Source of the DNA: Bacteroidales bacterium | Lineage (GTDB): Bacteria; Bacteroidota; Bacteroidia; Bacteroidales; UBA12481 | DNA length: 12,408 bases | Assembly (NCBI GenBank): GCA_028707745.1 | Contig: JAQWAJ010000018.1 | Location: forward strand, 1 to 12,408 | Direction: 5' to 3' | Part shown: piece by piece, positions 1-7,800 of the stretch | How positions within the stretch are numbered: the stretch's first letter is position 1 | Layout of the letters: the number at the start of each line of letters is the position of its first letter | Position numbers and translations under genes: made by a program | Notes under the pieces: model-generated | What the model saw: only the letters and a program-made list of their open reading frames with translations | The model's database searches: none | Told to the model about the DNA's origin: nothing

Positions 1-1
1 T

Positions 2-1096
2 AAGATTTCGGCAACCATTGCGGCTTCCCTGGCAAATGATAAGATACTGATCCATCCTTACGAATCGATATCCGGATATCTGGAGAATCTTCCTGCCGGA
101 TCCACCCTCTTTTATGCGCCGGAAAAAGTCAATTATGCATTGATTCAATCCATTCCTGCCGGCGTTAAACAAAAGCGCGGTATGAATATCACCACCGGAT
201 TAAAAGCCATTAAAAATCCGATCGAAATCGAGGGGTTGAAACGGGTTATGGTGAAAGACGGCGCCGCCTGGGTGAAAACCATGTATTGGATCAAAGAGCA
301 GATGGCAGCCGGCAAAAATGTTTCCGAATGGTCGGCAGCCTGTAAGATTGCTGAATTCAGATCTGCCAATCCCGGTTATCAGGGTGAGAGTTTTCACCCG
401 ATATCCTCCTTCGGATGGCATGGCGCAGTAGTGCATTACAGCGTGACCGAGGAAGAATCTCTGGATTTTAAAACCGAAGGTATCTATCTGCTCGATTCAG
501 GAGGGCACTACTCGGATGGCACGACCGATACCACCAGAACGATCACATTATCGACCCCTGACAGCCAACAGAAAACAGATTTTACCCTGGCATTGAAAGG
601 GACATTAGGGGTATCCATGCTCCGGTTTCCCAAAGGCGCCAAGGGTTTTCAGATGGACATCATGGCCCGTAAAGCCCTGTGGGACAATGGGCTGAATTAC
701 GGTCATGGAACCGGACACGGGGTTGGCTTCTGGCTTTCGGTTCATGAAGGACCTCAAACGATCGGTACCTCTGCTTCGGGATATCTGAATATCTCGCTTG
801 AACCTGGCATGGTGACTACGGTTGAGCCGGGACTATACCGCGAAGGCTTCCACGGGGTACGTACTGAGAACATGACTCTCGTGGTAGAAGATATGGAAAA
901 TGAGTTCGGCACTTTCTACCGGTTTGAAACGCTTACGCTGGTACCGATCGACCACAATCTGATCGATAAAAACCTGTTGACCCTTGAAGAAACGGATTGG
1001 ATCAATCAGTATCACCAGAGGGTTTACGATTGCCTGGCTGATCGCCTGACTCCGGAAGAAACCAGTTGGTTAAAAGTAGCCACACAACCCTTATAA
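2..1096 (+). CDS. pepP: Xaa-Pro aminopeptidase (M24B family), 3' part; 5' end outside window
   Basis: This metallopeptidase removes the N-terminal residue from peptides with proline in second position. The reading frame is open from the first full codon to TAA, so about 364 C-terminal residues are present and the N-terminal creatinase-like part is missing. All five M24 metal-ligand motifs are visible: LLDSG (Asp at 494-496), TDTTRT, GHGTGHGVGFW (His), TTVEPGLY (Glu) and GVRTEN (Glu). About 60 residues after the catalytic domain (TLVPIDHNLI... to the end) match the extra C-terminal domain of the long, eukaryote-like aminopeptidase P group, usually near 590 residues in Bacteroidota. A TTG at 140 lies inside the frame and is not a start, because homologous sequence continues upstream of it. 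hutI follows 8 bases later, so co-transcription is likely. The family call is firm; the exact peptide preference is not visible. Confidence 0.93.
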   Translation, partial: KISATIAASLANDKILIHPYESISGYLENLPAGSTLFYAPEKVNYALIQSIPAGVKQKRGMNITTGLKAIKNPIEIEGLKRVMVKDGAAWVKTMYWIKEQMAAGKNVSEWSAACKIAEFRSANPGYQGESFHPISSFGWHGAVVHYSVTEEESLDFKTEGIYLLDSGGHYSDGTTDTTRTITLSTPDSQQKTDFTLALKGTLGVSMLRFPKGAKGFQMDIMARKALWDNGLNYGHGTGHGVGFWLSVHEGPQTIGTSASGYLNISLEPGMVTTVEPGLYREGFHGVRTENMTLVVEDMENEFGTFYRFETLTLVPIDHNLIDKNLLTLEETDWINQYHQRVYDCLADRLTPEETSWLKVATQPL

Positions 1097-1104
1097 TATT
1101 GAGC

Positions 1105-2346
1105 ATGGATCTGTTCATTAAAAACATCAGGCAGCTGATACAGGTTATGGAGCCCGGGACGGGATGCGTTGCCGGCCGGCAGATGAGCCATCTGGATATC
1201 ATTGAAAATGCCTGGCTGTTGATAAAAAATGGGTTCATTGCAGATTATGGCCGGATGGATTCCTGTACCATAAGTTCACCCGATGAAATTGATGCTGCGG
1301 GCAAGATTGTAATGCCCTCTTTTTGCGATTCTCACACGCATCTGGTTTATTCGGGAAGCCGCGAACAGGAATTTGTCGACCGCATCAGCGGCCTCTCTTA
1401 TGCCGAGATTGCACAAAAGGGTGGCGGGATTAACAACAGTGCAATCAAGCTGCGTAAAGCTTCTGAAGATGAACTGTACAAAGAAGCACTTGTCCGGGCA
1501 AACGAGATTATCGCTCAGGGTACCGGAGCCGTTGAGATAAAAAGCGGCTACGGACTCGATACTGAATCTGAACTAAAAATGCTGAGGGTCATCCGAAGGC
1601 TCAAAGAGACTACCCCTCTGACGATCCGGTCAACTTTTCTGGGAGCCCATGCGGTTCCCATCGAATTCACCAACAATCAGAACGGGTATGTCGATCTGAT
1701 TATCAATGACATGCTGCCTAAAGTTGCCGGCGAAAATCTGGCTGATTTTATCGATGTATTCTGTGATAAAGGTTTCTTCACGGTTGAAAATACGGAAAGG
1801 TTGCTGGAAGCTGCATCGCGCTATGGGTTACGTCCGAAAATCCATGCCAATGAGATGGACTTTTCGGGAGGTATCCAGGTCGGGGTAAAATATGGGGCAT
1901 TATCGGTAGATCACCTGGAATATACCGGAGAAGCAGAGATCCGAGCATTACAGGGCAGTTCAACCATTCCAACGCTTCTTCCGGGCGCTGCTCTTTTTCT
2001 GAATATGATTACCCCTCCGGCGAGGCAAATGATTGAGGCCGGCCTGCCTGTGGCATTGGCCAGCGATTTCAATCCAGGCTCCTCTCCTACCGGCAACATG
2101 ATGCTGATCCTGGCGCTTGGCTGCATCAACCTGAGGATGTTGCCGGAGGAAGCCATCCACGCCGTTACCATCAATTCTGCCTGCGCCATGGGCGTTGAAA
2201 GTGAAATAGGGAGCATTACCCGTGGAAAAAAGGCTAATCTGATCATTACCAAACCGGTTCCAGGGTATTCATTTTTGCCCTATGCATTTGGATCCAACCT
2301 GATTGGCACCATCATCCTGAATGGCCAAATAATAGAAAATAAATAA
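1105..2346 (+). CDS. hutI: Imidazolonepropionase (histidine degradation)
   Basis: HutI hydrolyses 4-imidazolone-5-propionate to N-formimino-L-glutamate, the third step of histidine breakdown, in the cytoplasm. The 413-residue protein has the usual length and the amidohydrolase metal site: DSHTHLVY with His77 and His79, KIHANE with His247, and ASDFNPGSSPT with Asp321. Typical HutI segments EIKSGYGLD, FLGAHAVP and SVDHLEYT are also present. The ATG at 1105 was chosen because the protein then begins MDLFIKNI, as homologues do. An in-frame TTG at 1066 would add 13 residues and overlap the peptidase gene, and is unlikely. The gene sits 8 bases after the peptidase and 6 bases before ftcD, whose product uses the HutI product, so the three probably form one operon. 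No Shine-Dalgarno site is seen, which is normal in Bacteroidota. Confidence 0.96.
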   Translation: MDLFIKNIRQLIQVMEPGTGCVAGRQMSHLDIIENAWLLIKNGFIADYGRMDSCTISSPDEIDAAGKIVMPSFCDSHTHLVYSGSREQEFVDRISGLSYAEIAQKGGGINNSAIKLRKASEDELYKEALVRANEIIAQGTGAVEIKSGYGLDTESELKMLRVIRRLKETTPLTIRSTFLGAHAVPIEFTNNQNGYVDLIINDMLPKVAGENLADFIDVFCDKGFFTVENTERLLEAASRYGLRPKIHANEMDFSGGIQVGVKYGALSVDHLEYTGEAEIRALQGSSTIPTLLPGAALFLNMITPPARQMIEAGLPVALASDFNPGSSPTGNMMLILALGCINLRMLPEEAIHAVTINSACAMGVESEIGSITRGKKANLIITKPVPGYSFLPYAFGSNLIGTIILNGQIIENK

Positions 2347-2352
2347 TCAATC

Positions 2353-4041
2353 ATGATGAATAAGCGTTTAATTGAATGTGTACCGAATTTCAGTGAAGGG
2401 AACAATCTCTCAATCATTAAACAGATTACAGACCAGATCGAATCAGTCCCCGGAGTCCGTTTGCTCGATGTGGATCCCGGCAAAGCCACCAACCGGACGG
2501 TTGTCACATTTGTCGGTGCACCCGAAGAGGTGATCGAAGCCGCATTTCTTGCCATCCGCAAGGCCTGTGAAGTGATCGACATGCGCAATCACAAAGGTGA
2601 ACATCCCAGGTTCGGGGCAACAGATGTTTGTCCTTTGGTACCGGTCAGCGGAGTGACCATGGAGGAGGCAGTTGAATTCTCGAGAATCCTGGCAAAAAGG
2701 GTTGGTGAAGAGTTGAAAATCCCGGTATACTGTTATGAATATGCGGCATTTGATGAAAAAAGAAGAAACCTGGCAAACGTCAGAAATGGGGAATACGAAG
2801 GATTACCCAACAAACTGAAAGACCCGGAATGGCAGCCCGACTTCGGTCCGGCAGAATTTGTGCCCCGCACCGGGTCGATTGCCATCGGAGCCAGAAATTT
2901 TCTGGTAGCCTACAATGTCAATCTGAATACCACTTCGACCCGTCGGGCCAACTCCATTGCCTTTGACATTCGTGAAGCCGGTCGTGTCCTTCGTCAGGGA
3001 GACCCGGTCTCGGGTCCGGTTGTCAAGGATGCCACTGGTGAACCGGTCAGAATACCGGGATCACTGAAAAAAGTGAAAGCCATCGGCTGGTACATTGAAG
3101 AATACGGTATTGCACAAATATCCATCAACCTGACCGACATCACCACAACGCCTATTCATGTTGCTTTTGAGGAAGTTTGCAAAAAAGCTATCGAAAGAGG
3201 CATGCGGGTGACTGGGTCGGAGCTGGTTGGGTTAGTGCCACTGGATGCCATGCTCGAAGCCGGCAAATACTTTTTAAAAAAACAAGAACGATCGACCGGG
3301 ATCCCTGAAAAGGAGATTATAAAAATTGCGGTTAAGTCGTTAGGTCTCGACGACCTAAAACCCTTTGCCCCTGAAGAAAAAATCATCGAGTATATGCTGG
3401 CCAGCGAAGAAAAACACCCGTTGATCGACATGGATCTTGCTGCTTTCGCTGATGAAACGGCATCTGAATCACCGGCTCCGGGAGGTGGATCGATCTCCGC
3501 TTATATGGGCGCTATGGGAGCCGCACTCGGTACCATGGTTGCCAACCTTTCGTCGCACAAAAGAGGCTGGGATGATCGTTGGGAAGAGTTCTCTGGCTGG
3601 GCTGAGAAAGGCATGTATTATGTAAAAGCGTTAACCAAAATGGTTGATGAAGACACCCGTTCATTTAATATGGTCATGGACGCTTTCGCTCTTCCAAAAG
3701 AGAATGATGATCAGAAAAAAATCAGGAAAGAGGCTATCCAGTCGGCCACCCGCTATGCCACCGAAGTACCGTTTAAGGTGATGCAACTGGCCCTCGAAAC
3801 AATGGACATTCTTGAATCGATGGCCACTATTGGTAATCCGAACTCCGTTTCCGATGCCGGTGTCGGAGCCCTTGCGGCCAGATCAGCGGTTCTGGGAGCA
3901 TTTTTAAATGTAAAAATCAATGCCCGCGACCTGACTGACCGCGATTTTGCCGAAGACCTGTTAAAAAGGGCCAGAGAAGTTGAGGCCTTAGCTATCGAAA
4001 AGGAAACCAGAATCCTGGAAATTGTCAAAAGCAAAATTTAG
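2353..4041 (+). CDS. ftcD: Fused glutamate formimidoyltransferase / formimidoyl-THF cyclodeaminase
   Basis: This bifunctional enzyme moves the formimino group from formiminoglutamate to tetrahydrofolate, giving glutamate, and then releases ammonia to give 5,10-methenyl-THF. The 562-residue length fits the fused form (mammalian FTCD is about 541). The transferase half covers roughly residues 1-335. It opens with IECVPNFSEGN and contains KGEHPRFGATDVCPLVPV, where His84 matches the catalytic His82 of the porcine enzyme, and RTGSIAIGARNFLVAYNVN. The cyclodeaminase half (about 350-562) carries the folate-binding glycine-rich motif ESPAPGGGS at 372-380 and is otherwise helical. Two adjacent ATGs (2353, 2356) are both possible starts. 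It lies 6 bases after hutI. Histidase and urocanase are not nearby, so the pathway is either split or continues upstream of the window. Confidence 0.96.
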   Translation: MMNKRLIECVPNFSEGNNLSIIKQITDQIESVPGVRLLDVDPGKATNRTVVTFVGAPEEVIEAAFLAIRKACEVIDMRNHKGEHPRFGATDVCPLVPVSGVTMEEAVEFSRILAKRVGEELKIPVYCYEYAAFDEKRRNLANVRNGEYEGLPNKLKDPEWQPDFGPAEFVPRTGSIAIGARNFLVAYNVNLNTTSTRRANSIAFDIREAGRVLRQGDPVSGPVVKDATGEPVRIPGSLKKVKAIGWYIEEYGIAQISINLTDITTTPIHVAFEEVCKKAIERGMRVTGSELVGLVPLDAMLEAGKYFLKKQERSTGIPEKEIIKIAVKSLGLDDLKPFAPEEKIIEYMLASEEKHPLIDMDLAAFADETASESPAPGGGSISAYMGAMGAALGTMVANLSSHKRGWDDRWEEFSGWAEKGMYYVKALTKMVDEDTRSFNMVMDAFALPKENDDQKKIRKEAIQSATRYATEVPFKVMQLALETMDILESMATIGNPNSVSDAGVGALAARSAVLGAFLNVKINARDLTDRDFAEDLLKRAREVEALAIEKETRILEIVKSKI

Positions 4042-4068
4042 AATTTCTCCGGCAAGCGACAGTTGTTA

Positions 4069-4084
4069 AAGATTCGTTAATCTT
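4069..4084 (+). terminator. Weak hairpin after ftcD; doubtful terminator
   Basis: A perfect 6-base stem AAGATT/AATCTT with a CGTT loop lies 28 bases after the ftcD stop. It is AT-rich and is followed by CAGAAAGG rather than a T-run, so it is at best a poor intrinsic terminator. It is the only hairpin noticed in the 118-base gap 4042-4159. The gap otherwise holds a TATTTTCG at 4108-4115, one base off the Bacteroidota -7 box, with no -33 partner at the right distance. Confidence 0.2.
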
Positions 4085-4159
4085 CAGAAAGGTTGGATGC
4101 GAATGACTATTTTCGCACATTAACAACTGAAAATGAATGTTTTATTAATGACTATCCCT

Positions 4160-4696
4160 ATGAAGAAATCACTTTTGTCAATCCTGATTATCAGTGTATT
4201 GCTCGTTGCCTGCAATGGCAAAAAGACCTCAAAAACGGAAGCTGTTCCGGTAAACCTGAGTGAAGTAACCACCAAGGCGCCTGAATTGATGGGCAAACTG
4301 ATCAGTTTGGAAGGCATGGTCGCTCATGTTTGTCATGAAAGCGGCAAAAGACTGTTTCTGGGAGAAGATAGTTTTAAAGTTCTTGCCTCCAACAAGATCC
4401 CAAAATTCGACATTGCCATGGAAGGATCCGACGTCGTTGTTACCGGATACCTGAAAGAAGATAAAATCGACGAAACCTATCTGGCCAGCTGGGAAAAAGA
4501 ATTAAAAGAGGGTATCGAGGTTCAGCAGAAAGAAGAAACACACACCTATGATGCTGAATCAAAAGGCCTTGACGAATCTGCCCTGACCACGCAATTTGAC
4601 CAGATCAAATCATACCGGGATCAGATTTCCGCCGGCGGAAAAGGATATATCTCATTCTATTCACTGGAAGTTGAATCCATCACGGAGAAGAAGTAA
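4160..4696 (+). CDS. Small lipoprotein, possible OB-fold (DUF4920-like), unknown function
   Basis: The protein has 178 residues and a lipoprotein signal peptide: MKKSLLSILIISVLLVAC, lipobox LVAC, lipidated Cys18. The residues after the Cys (NGKKTSK) are basic, so the acidic surface-export signal of Bacteroidota lipoproteins is absent and a periplasm-facing location is inferred. The mature part is rich in predicted beta strands. The stretch LMGKLISLEGMVAHVCHESGKRLFLGED, written here only to mark residues about 43-70, resembles the start of OB-fold proteins of the DUF4920 type, where VC is usually followed by GCW; here the second Cys is missing. The end is charged and helical. The ATG at 4160 was preferred over 4133 because it gives a standard signal peptide. 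The stop overlaps the next start (TAATG), so the two products probably work together. Function is unknown; the OB-fold assignment is tentative. Confidence 0.8.
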   Translation: MKKSLLSILIISVLLVACNGKKTSKTEAVPVNLSEVTTKAPELMGKLISLEGMVAHVCHESGKRLFLGEDSFKVLASNKIPKFDIAMEGSDVVVTGYLKEDKIDETYLASWEKELKEGIEVQQKEETHTYDAESKGLDESALTTQFDQIKSYRDQISAGGKGYISFYSLEVESITEKK

Positions 4697-5253
4697 TGAA
4701 GATCAGAAAGCTCAATTTAGTTCTGCACAGGGACCTTGGATATTTGTTTTTTGGAATGTGCATCATTTACGCTGTCTCTGGGATTGCCCTCAACCATATT
4801 CATGACTGGAATCCGAATTACATCATTCACAATTACGAGATCACCCTGAGCGAAAAGGTGACCAGGGATCAGATCGATAAAGCCTGGGTGGTTTCGATGC
4901 TCGAGGACCTGGATATGCAAAAGGAGTATAAAAAACACTATTTCCCTTCCGACGGAACCTTGAAGGTCTTTCTGAACCATGGCACTGCTGAGGTAGATCT
5001 CGCAACTGGCAAAGGCACACTGGAAACACTAAAAAAACGCCCGGTATTCAACCAGTTTAACCACCTGCACTACAATCCGGGTGTGCTTTGGAAATGGTAT
5101 TCTGATTTTTTCTGTGTAGCCTTCCTGATCATGGCCTTCTCCGGATTATTTATCATCCGCTCAGGCAAGAACAGTATTAAAGGATGGAGAGGAGCCGGCT
5201 TAGCCGCTCTGGGTGTCATCATCCCGTTAATACTGTTCCTGATGTATATCTAG
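4696..5253 (+). CDS. PepSY-associated TM domain membrane protein
   Basis: The 185-residue protein begins with KLNLVLHRDLGYLFFG, the form typical of PepSY-associated transmembrane proteins (a His-Arg pair before the first helix). Three membrane segments are visible at about residues 13-33, 137-156 and 165-184. Between the first two lies a roughly 100-residue loop, probably periplasmic, with a PepSY-like strand-turn pattern (FPSDGTLKVFLNHGTAEVDLATGKG). Histidines near the membrane (H11, H34, H36, H123, H125) could bind a metal or heme, by analogy with related proteins linked to iron or flavin reduction; this is inference. It is shorter than the four-helix members and resembles the small PepSY_TM proteins of Bacteroidota. 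It overlaps the upstream lipoprotein gene by one base. Its stop lies one base from the fabI stop on the other strand. Confidence 0.8.
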   Translation: MKIRKLNLVLHRDLGYLFFGMCIIYAVSGIALNHIHDWNPNYIIHNYEITLSEKVTRDQIDKAWVVSMLEDLDMQKEYKKHYFPSDGTLKVFLNHGTAEVDLATGKGTLETLKKRPVFNQFNHLHYNPGVLWKWYSDFFCVAFLIMAFSGLFIIRSGKNSIKGWRGAGLAALGVIIPLILFLMYI

Positions 5254-5254
5254 G

Positions 5255-6094
5255 CTACCATTCTTCAGGCAGGGTGTCGAGGTTTTTGTTATACACGCCC
5301 ATCGCCCGCTCGCTCATACCCATACTTGAAAATCCACCATCGTGGAAGAGATTCTGCATGGTCACTTTCCGGGTAAGGTCGGAAAACAGGGTCAGACAAT
5401 AATCGGCACACTCTTCGGCGCTTGCATTACCCAGCGGTGAAATCCTGTTGGCATAATCGAACAGTCCGTCGAACCCGCGAACACCGCTACCTGCAGTAGT
5501 CATAGTCGGTGATTGAGAAATACTGTTGACCCTGACTCCTTTTGAACGTCCGTAGATGTATCCGAAACTCCTGACAATGCTCTCAAGAAGGGCCTTGGCA
5601 TCCGCCATATCGTTATATCCGTAGAATGTTCTTTGTGATGCAATGTATGACAGAGCCACAACCGAGGCATAATCATTCAGTGCATCCAGTTTCTTGGCTG
5701 CCTGAAGCATCTTATGGAACGAAAGTGCCGAAATATCGAGTGTTTGCAGGAAATAGCGGTAATCCAGGTCGTCATACGATTTCTTTTTCCTGACATTGGG
5801 TGACATACCGATGGAGTGTAGCAGAAAATCTATCTTACCGCCCAGAATATCCTGTGATTGAATGAGCAGATTTTCCAGATCCTCCAGGCTGGTTGCATCT
5901 GCAGCAATCACCTTGCTGCCGGTTTTCTCTGCCAGCTGGTCGATTTCGCCTAAACGCAGTGCAAACGGAGCATTCGATAATACGAAGACAGCTCCTTCCT
6001 CATGCGCTTTTTCGGCAATCTTCCAGGCAATCGACTTGTCGTTCAGGGCTCCGAAAATCAGACCCTTTTTTCCTTCCAGTAAATGATGAGACAT
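5255..6094 (-). CDS. fabI: Enoyl-[acyl-carrier-protein] reductase (NADH)
   Basis: FabI reduces the trans-2-enoyl-ACP double bond in the last step of each fatty-acid elongation cycle, in the cytoplasm. The 279-residue protein is a short-chain dehydrogenase fold of the divergent FabI type. It shows a nucleotide-binding start KKGLIFGALNDKSIAW (residues 9-24), LLHSIG at 91-96, and a catalytic set Tyr150, Tyr160 and Lys167 within SYIASQRTFYGYNDMADAK, matching the E. coli Tyr146/Tyr156/Lys163 pattern (Y-x6-K). The length is slightly above the E. coli protein (262). The ATG at 6094 is the first Met and gives MSHHLLEGKKG. It is the last gene of the minus-strand cluster, 10 bases after recN, with no promoter box seen in that gap. 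No terminator follows: the convergent PepSY gene ends one base away. Confidence 0.95.
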   Translation of the reverse strand: MSHHLLEGKKGLIFGALNDKSIAWKIAEKAHEEGAVFVLSNAPFALRLGEIDQLAEKTGSKVIAADATSLEDLENLLIQSQDILGGKIDFLLHSIGMSPNVRKKKSYDDLDYRYFLQTLDISALSFHKMLQAAKKLDALNDYASVVALSYIASQRTFYGYNDMADAKALLESIVRSFGYIYGRSKGVRVNSISQSPTMTTAGSGVRGFDGLFDYANRISPLGNASAEECADYCLTLFSDLTRKVTMQNLFHDGGFSSMGMSERAMGVYNKNLDTLPEEW

Positions 6095-6104
6095 AATATC
6101 TGTT

Positions 6105-7763
6105 TTAAGATTTTTTCAATAATACCCGTGCATTCTGAATGGCTTCAGGGGTAATATTTTCGCCGGACAACATCTGCGCAAGCTCAGTGATCCGTTCATC
6201 GGCAGTCAGCAGTTTCATAGTCGTATGAGTGGTGTTTGAATCATCATACTTATATACTTTATAATGATAATCTCCCTTAGACGCCACCTGTGGCAAATGG
6301 GTGATATTCAATACCTGACGGCCTACCGAAATCCGGCTGATGAGATTGCCGACTTTATCAGCAATATCACCGGAAACACCGGAATCAATTTCATCGAAAA
6401 TAACAGTCGGAATCGCTAATGAATTACTAATTAACGATTTGATGCTCAACATTAACCGACTGGTTTCACCACCTGAAGCAACCAGTGATAGTTCTTCAGC
6501 AGGCTGGTTCTTGTTTGCAGAGAACCAGAACATAATTTCATCGGTGCCCTCTGATGAGAACTCGTGAGTCTCCTCATGGTGCACCTCAAATCGTCCATTG
6601 GGCATACCCAGTTCCCTGACCAGTTGAGAAACCTGTTTTTCAAAATCAGGAAATGTCTTTTTCCTCTCCTTCGATAGCGTTTGAGATGCCCGGGTGAGTT
6701 CAGTCAGAACCACCTCCAGTTCAGCTCTCAAAGTGATAATCTCATCATCAGAATTCTGAATATTTTTCAATCGTTCACGGTAGGATACCTGCAGCTCAAT
6801 GAGTTCGCCAACAGAGCTCACCTGATGTTTCTTTTCAAGCGTGTTGATCAGATCGAGACGTTCGATGATCCACCGGAGGCGATCAGGATCGGATTCCACC
6901 TTATTCTGAAGATGGCTCAATTCACCGGACAGATCCTGAAGTTCAATATATACAGCCTGCAACCGCGAAGCTGAATCATCAATTTCAGGATAAAAAGGAG
7001 CAATAGACTGCAAGCCGGTCATCAGTTGCTTCAGACGCGTCAGGATCGAAATTTCCGACTCATTCAACACCTCCACGCTTTCTGAAAGACGGCTCTGGAT
7101 ATCGCCTGAATGTTCCAATAACAGTTGTTCCTGTTCCAACTCCTCCTGCTCATCCGCTGACAGTTTGGCTTCATCCAGCTGAGTAAGTTGAAATTCAAGA
7201 TAATCCTGATCCGACCTGGCGCGGTTCAGCTTTTCCTGCAGCTGATTGACCCGCAATTTAAGTTGCCTGTACTTCTCAAAAACAATGGAATACTGATTGC
7301 GCAAATCCTGCAGCCTGCCAAACTGATCGACTACATGAAGTGCATAAACAGGGTCATGGATCAGCAGGTTCTGATGTTGTGAGTGTATATCCACCAGGCG
7401 CACTCCGATATCCCGCAACACATTGAGTGTTACCGGAGTATCATTGATAAAAGCCCTGGATTTGCCCTGAGGAGTAATTTCACGTCTGAAAATGGTGGGA
7501 TTTTCATAATCCAGATCATTTCGGATGAAAAGATCCTGAATGTTCAGTCCGGTCAAATCAAAACTTCCTTCGACCAGGCATTTCTGATTTTTATCTTTCA
7601 GAATCTGACTGTCGGCCCTGCTACCCAGAAGCAGGGATAATGCACCCAACAAGATCGACTTACCCGCACCGGTCTCCCCGGTAATCATATTCAATCCCGA
7701 TCTGAATTCCACATCCAGACTGGTAATGAGAGCATAATTACGTATCGATAGTGAAATCAGCAT
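6105..7763 (-). CDS. recN: DNA repair protein RecN (SMC-like ATPase)
   Basis: RecN is an SMC-like ATPase that acts early at double-strand breaks, helping to hold and join DNA for recombination repair. The 552-residue protein has the family layout. An N-terminal ATPase half carries Walker A GETGAGKS (Lys35). A long coiled-coil middle, about residues 150-370, is rich in Glu, Leu, Gln and Arg. The C-terminal half carries the ABC signature VASGGETSRLMLS near residue 427 and Walker B TVIFDEIDSGVSG near residues 452-464. The ATG at 7763 gives MLISLSIRNYALI, the usual RecN start; the upstream in-frame TTG at 7772 is unlikely. It lies 18 bases after the DUF4835 gene and 10 bases before fabI. A promoter-like pair overlaps the end of the upstream gene (see 7770-7800). 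No LexA-type operator was recognised. Confidence 0.96.
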   Translation of the reverse strand: MLISLSIRNYALITSLDVEFRSGLNMITGETGAGKSILLGALSLLLGSRADSQILKDKNQKCLVEGSFDLTGLNIQDLFIRNDLDYENPTIFRREITPQGKSRAFINDTPVTLNVLRDIGVRLVDIHSQHQNLLIHDPVYALHVVDQFGRLQDLRNQYSIVFEKYRQLKLRVNQLQEKLNRARSDQDYLEFQLTQLDEAKLSADEQEELEQEQLLLEHSGDIQSRLSESVEVLNESEISILTRLKQLMTGLQSIAPFYPEIDDSASRLQAVYIELQDLSGELSHLQNKVESDPDRLRWIIERLDLINTLEKKHQVSSVGELIELQVSYRERLKNIQNSDDEIITLRAELEVVLTELTRASQTLSKERKKTFPDFEKQVSQLVRELGMPNGRFEVHHEETHEFSSEGTDEIMFWFSANKNQPAEELSLVASGGETSRLMLSIKSLISNSLAIPTVIFDEIDSGVSGDIADKVGNLISRISVGRQVLNITHLPQVASKGDYHYKVYKYDDSNTTHTTMKLLTADERITELAQMLSGENITPEAIQNARVLLKKS

Positions 7764-7769
7764 ATCATA

Positions 7770-7800
7770 CAAAGTAACACATCAAAGGCCGGACTTCAAA
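7770..7800 (-). promoter_or_regulatory. Possible internal promoter for recN
   Basis: On the minus strand a TTTG (7797-7800) is followed after 19 bases by TTACTTTG (7770-7777). This resembles the Bacteroidota sigma-ABfr promoter (TTTG, about 17-23 bases, TAnnTTTG), with one mismatch at the normally conserved A. The box ends 6 bases before the recN ATG, so a transcript from it would be nearly leaderless. The site overlaps the last codons of the DUF4835 gene. A chance match is quite possible. Confidence 0.3.

Noticed and set aside
67..80. Perfect 14-base palindrome GATATCCGGATATC
   Set aside because: It lies inside the conserved peptidase coding frame and has no partner site or promoter context; most likely chance.
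1911..2252. 113-codon open frame antisense to hutI
   Set aside because: It overlaps essential HutI metal-site coding sequence and resembles no protein family.
4108..4115. TATTTTCG as a -7 promoter box before the lipoprotein gene
   Set aside because: One mismatch in the conserved TTTG and no TTTG-like -33 element at 17-23 bases upstream; not strong enough to list as a promoter.
4133..4159. Earlier ATG for the lipoprotein (nine extra residues)
   Set aside because: The start at 4160 gives a normal lipoprotein signal beginning MKKSLLS; the longer form adds an untypical uncharged leader. It cannot be fully excluded.
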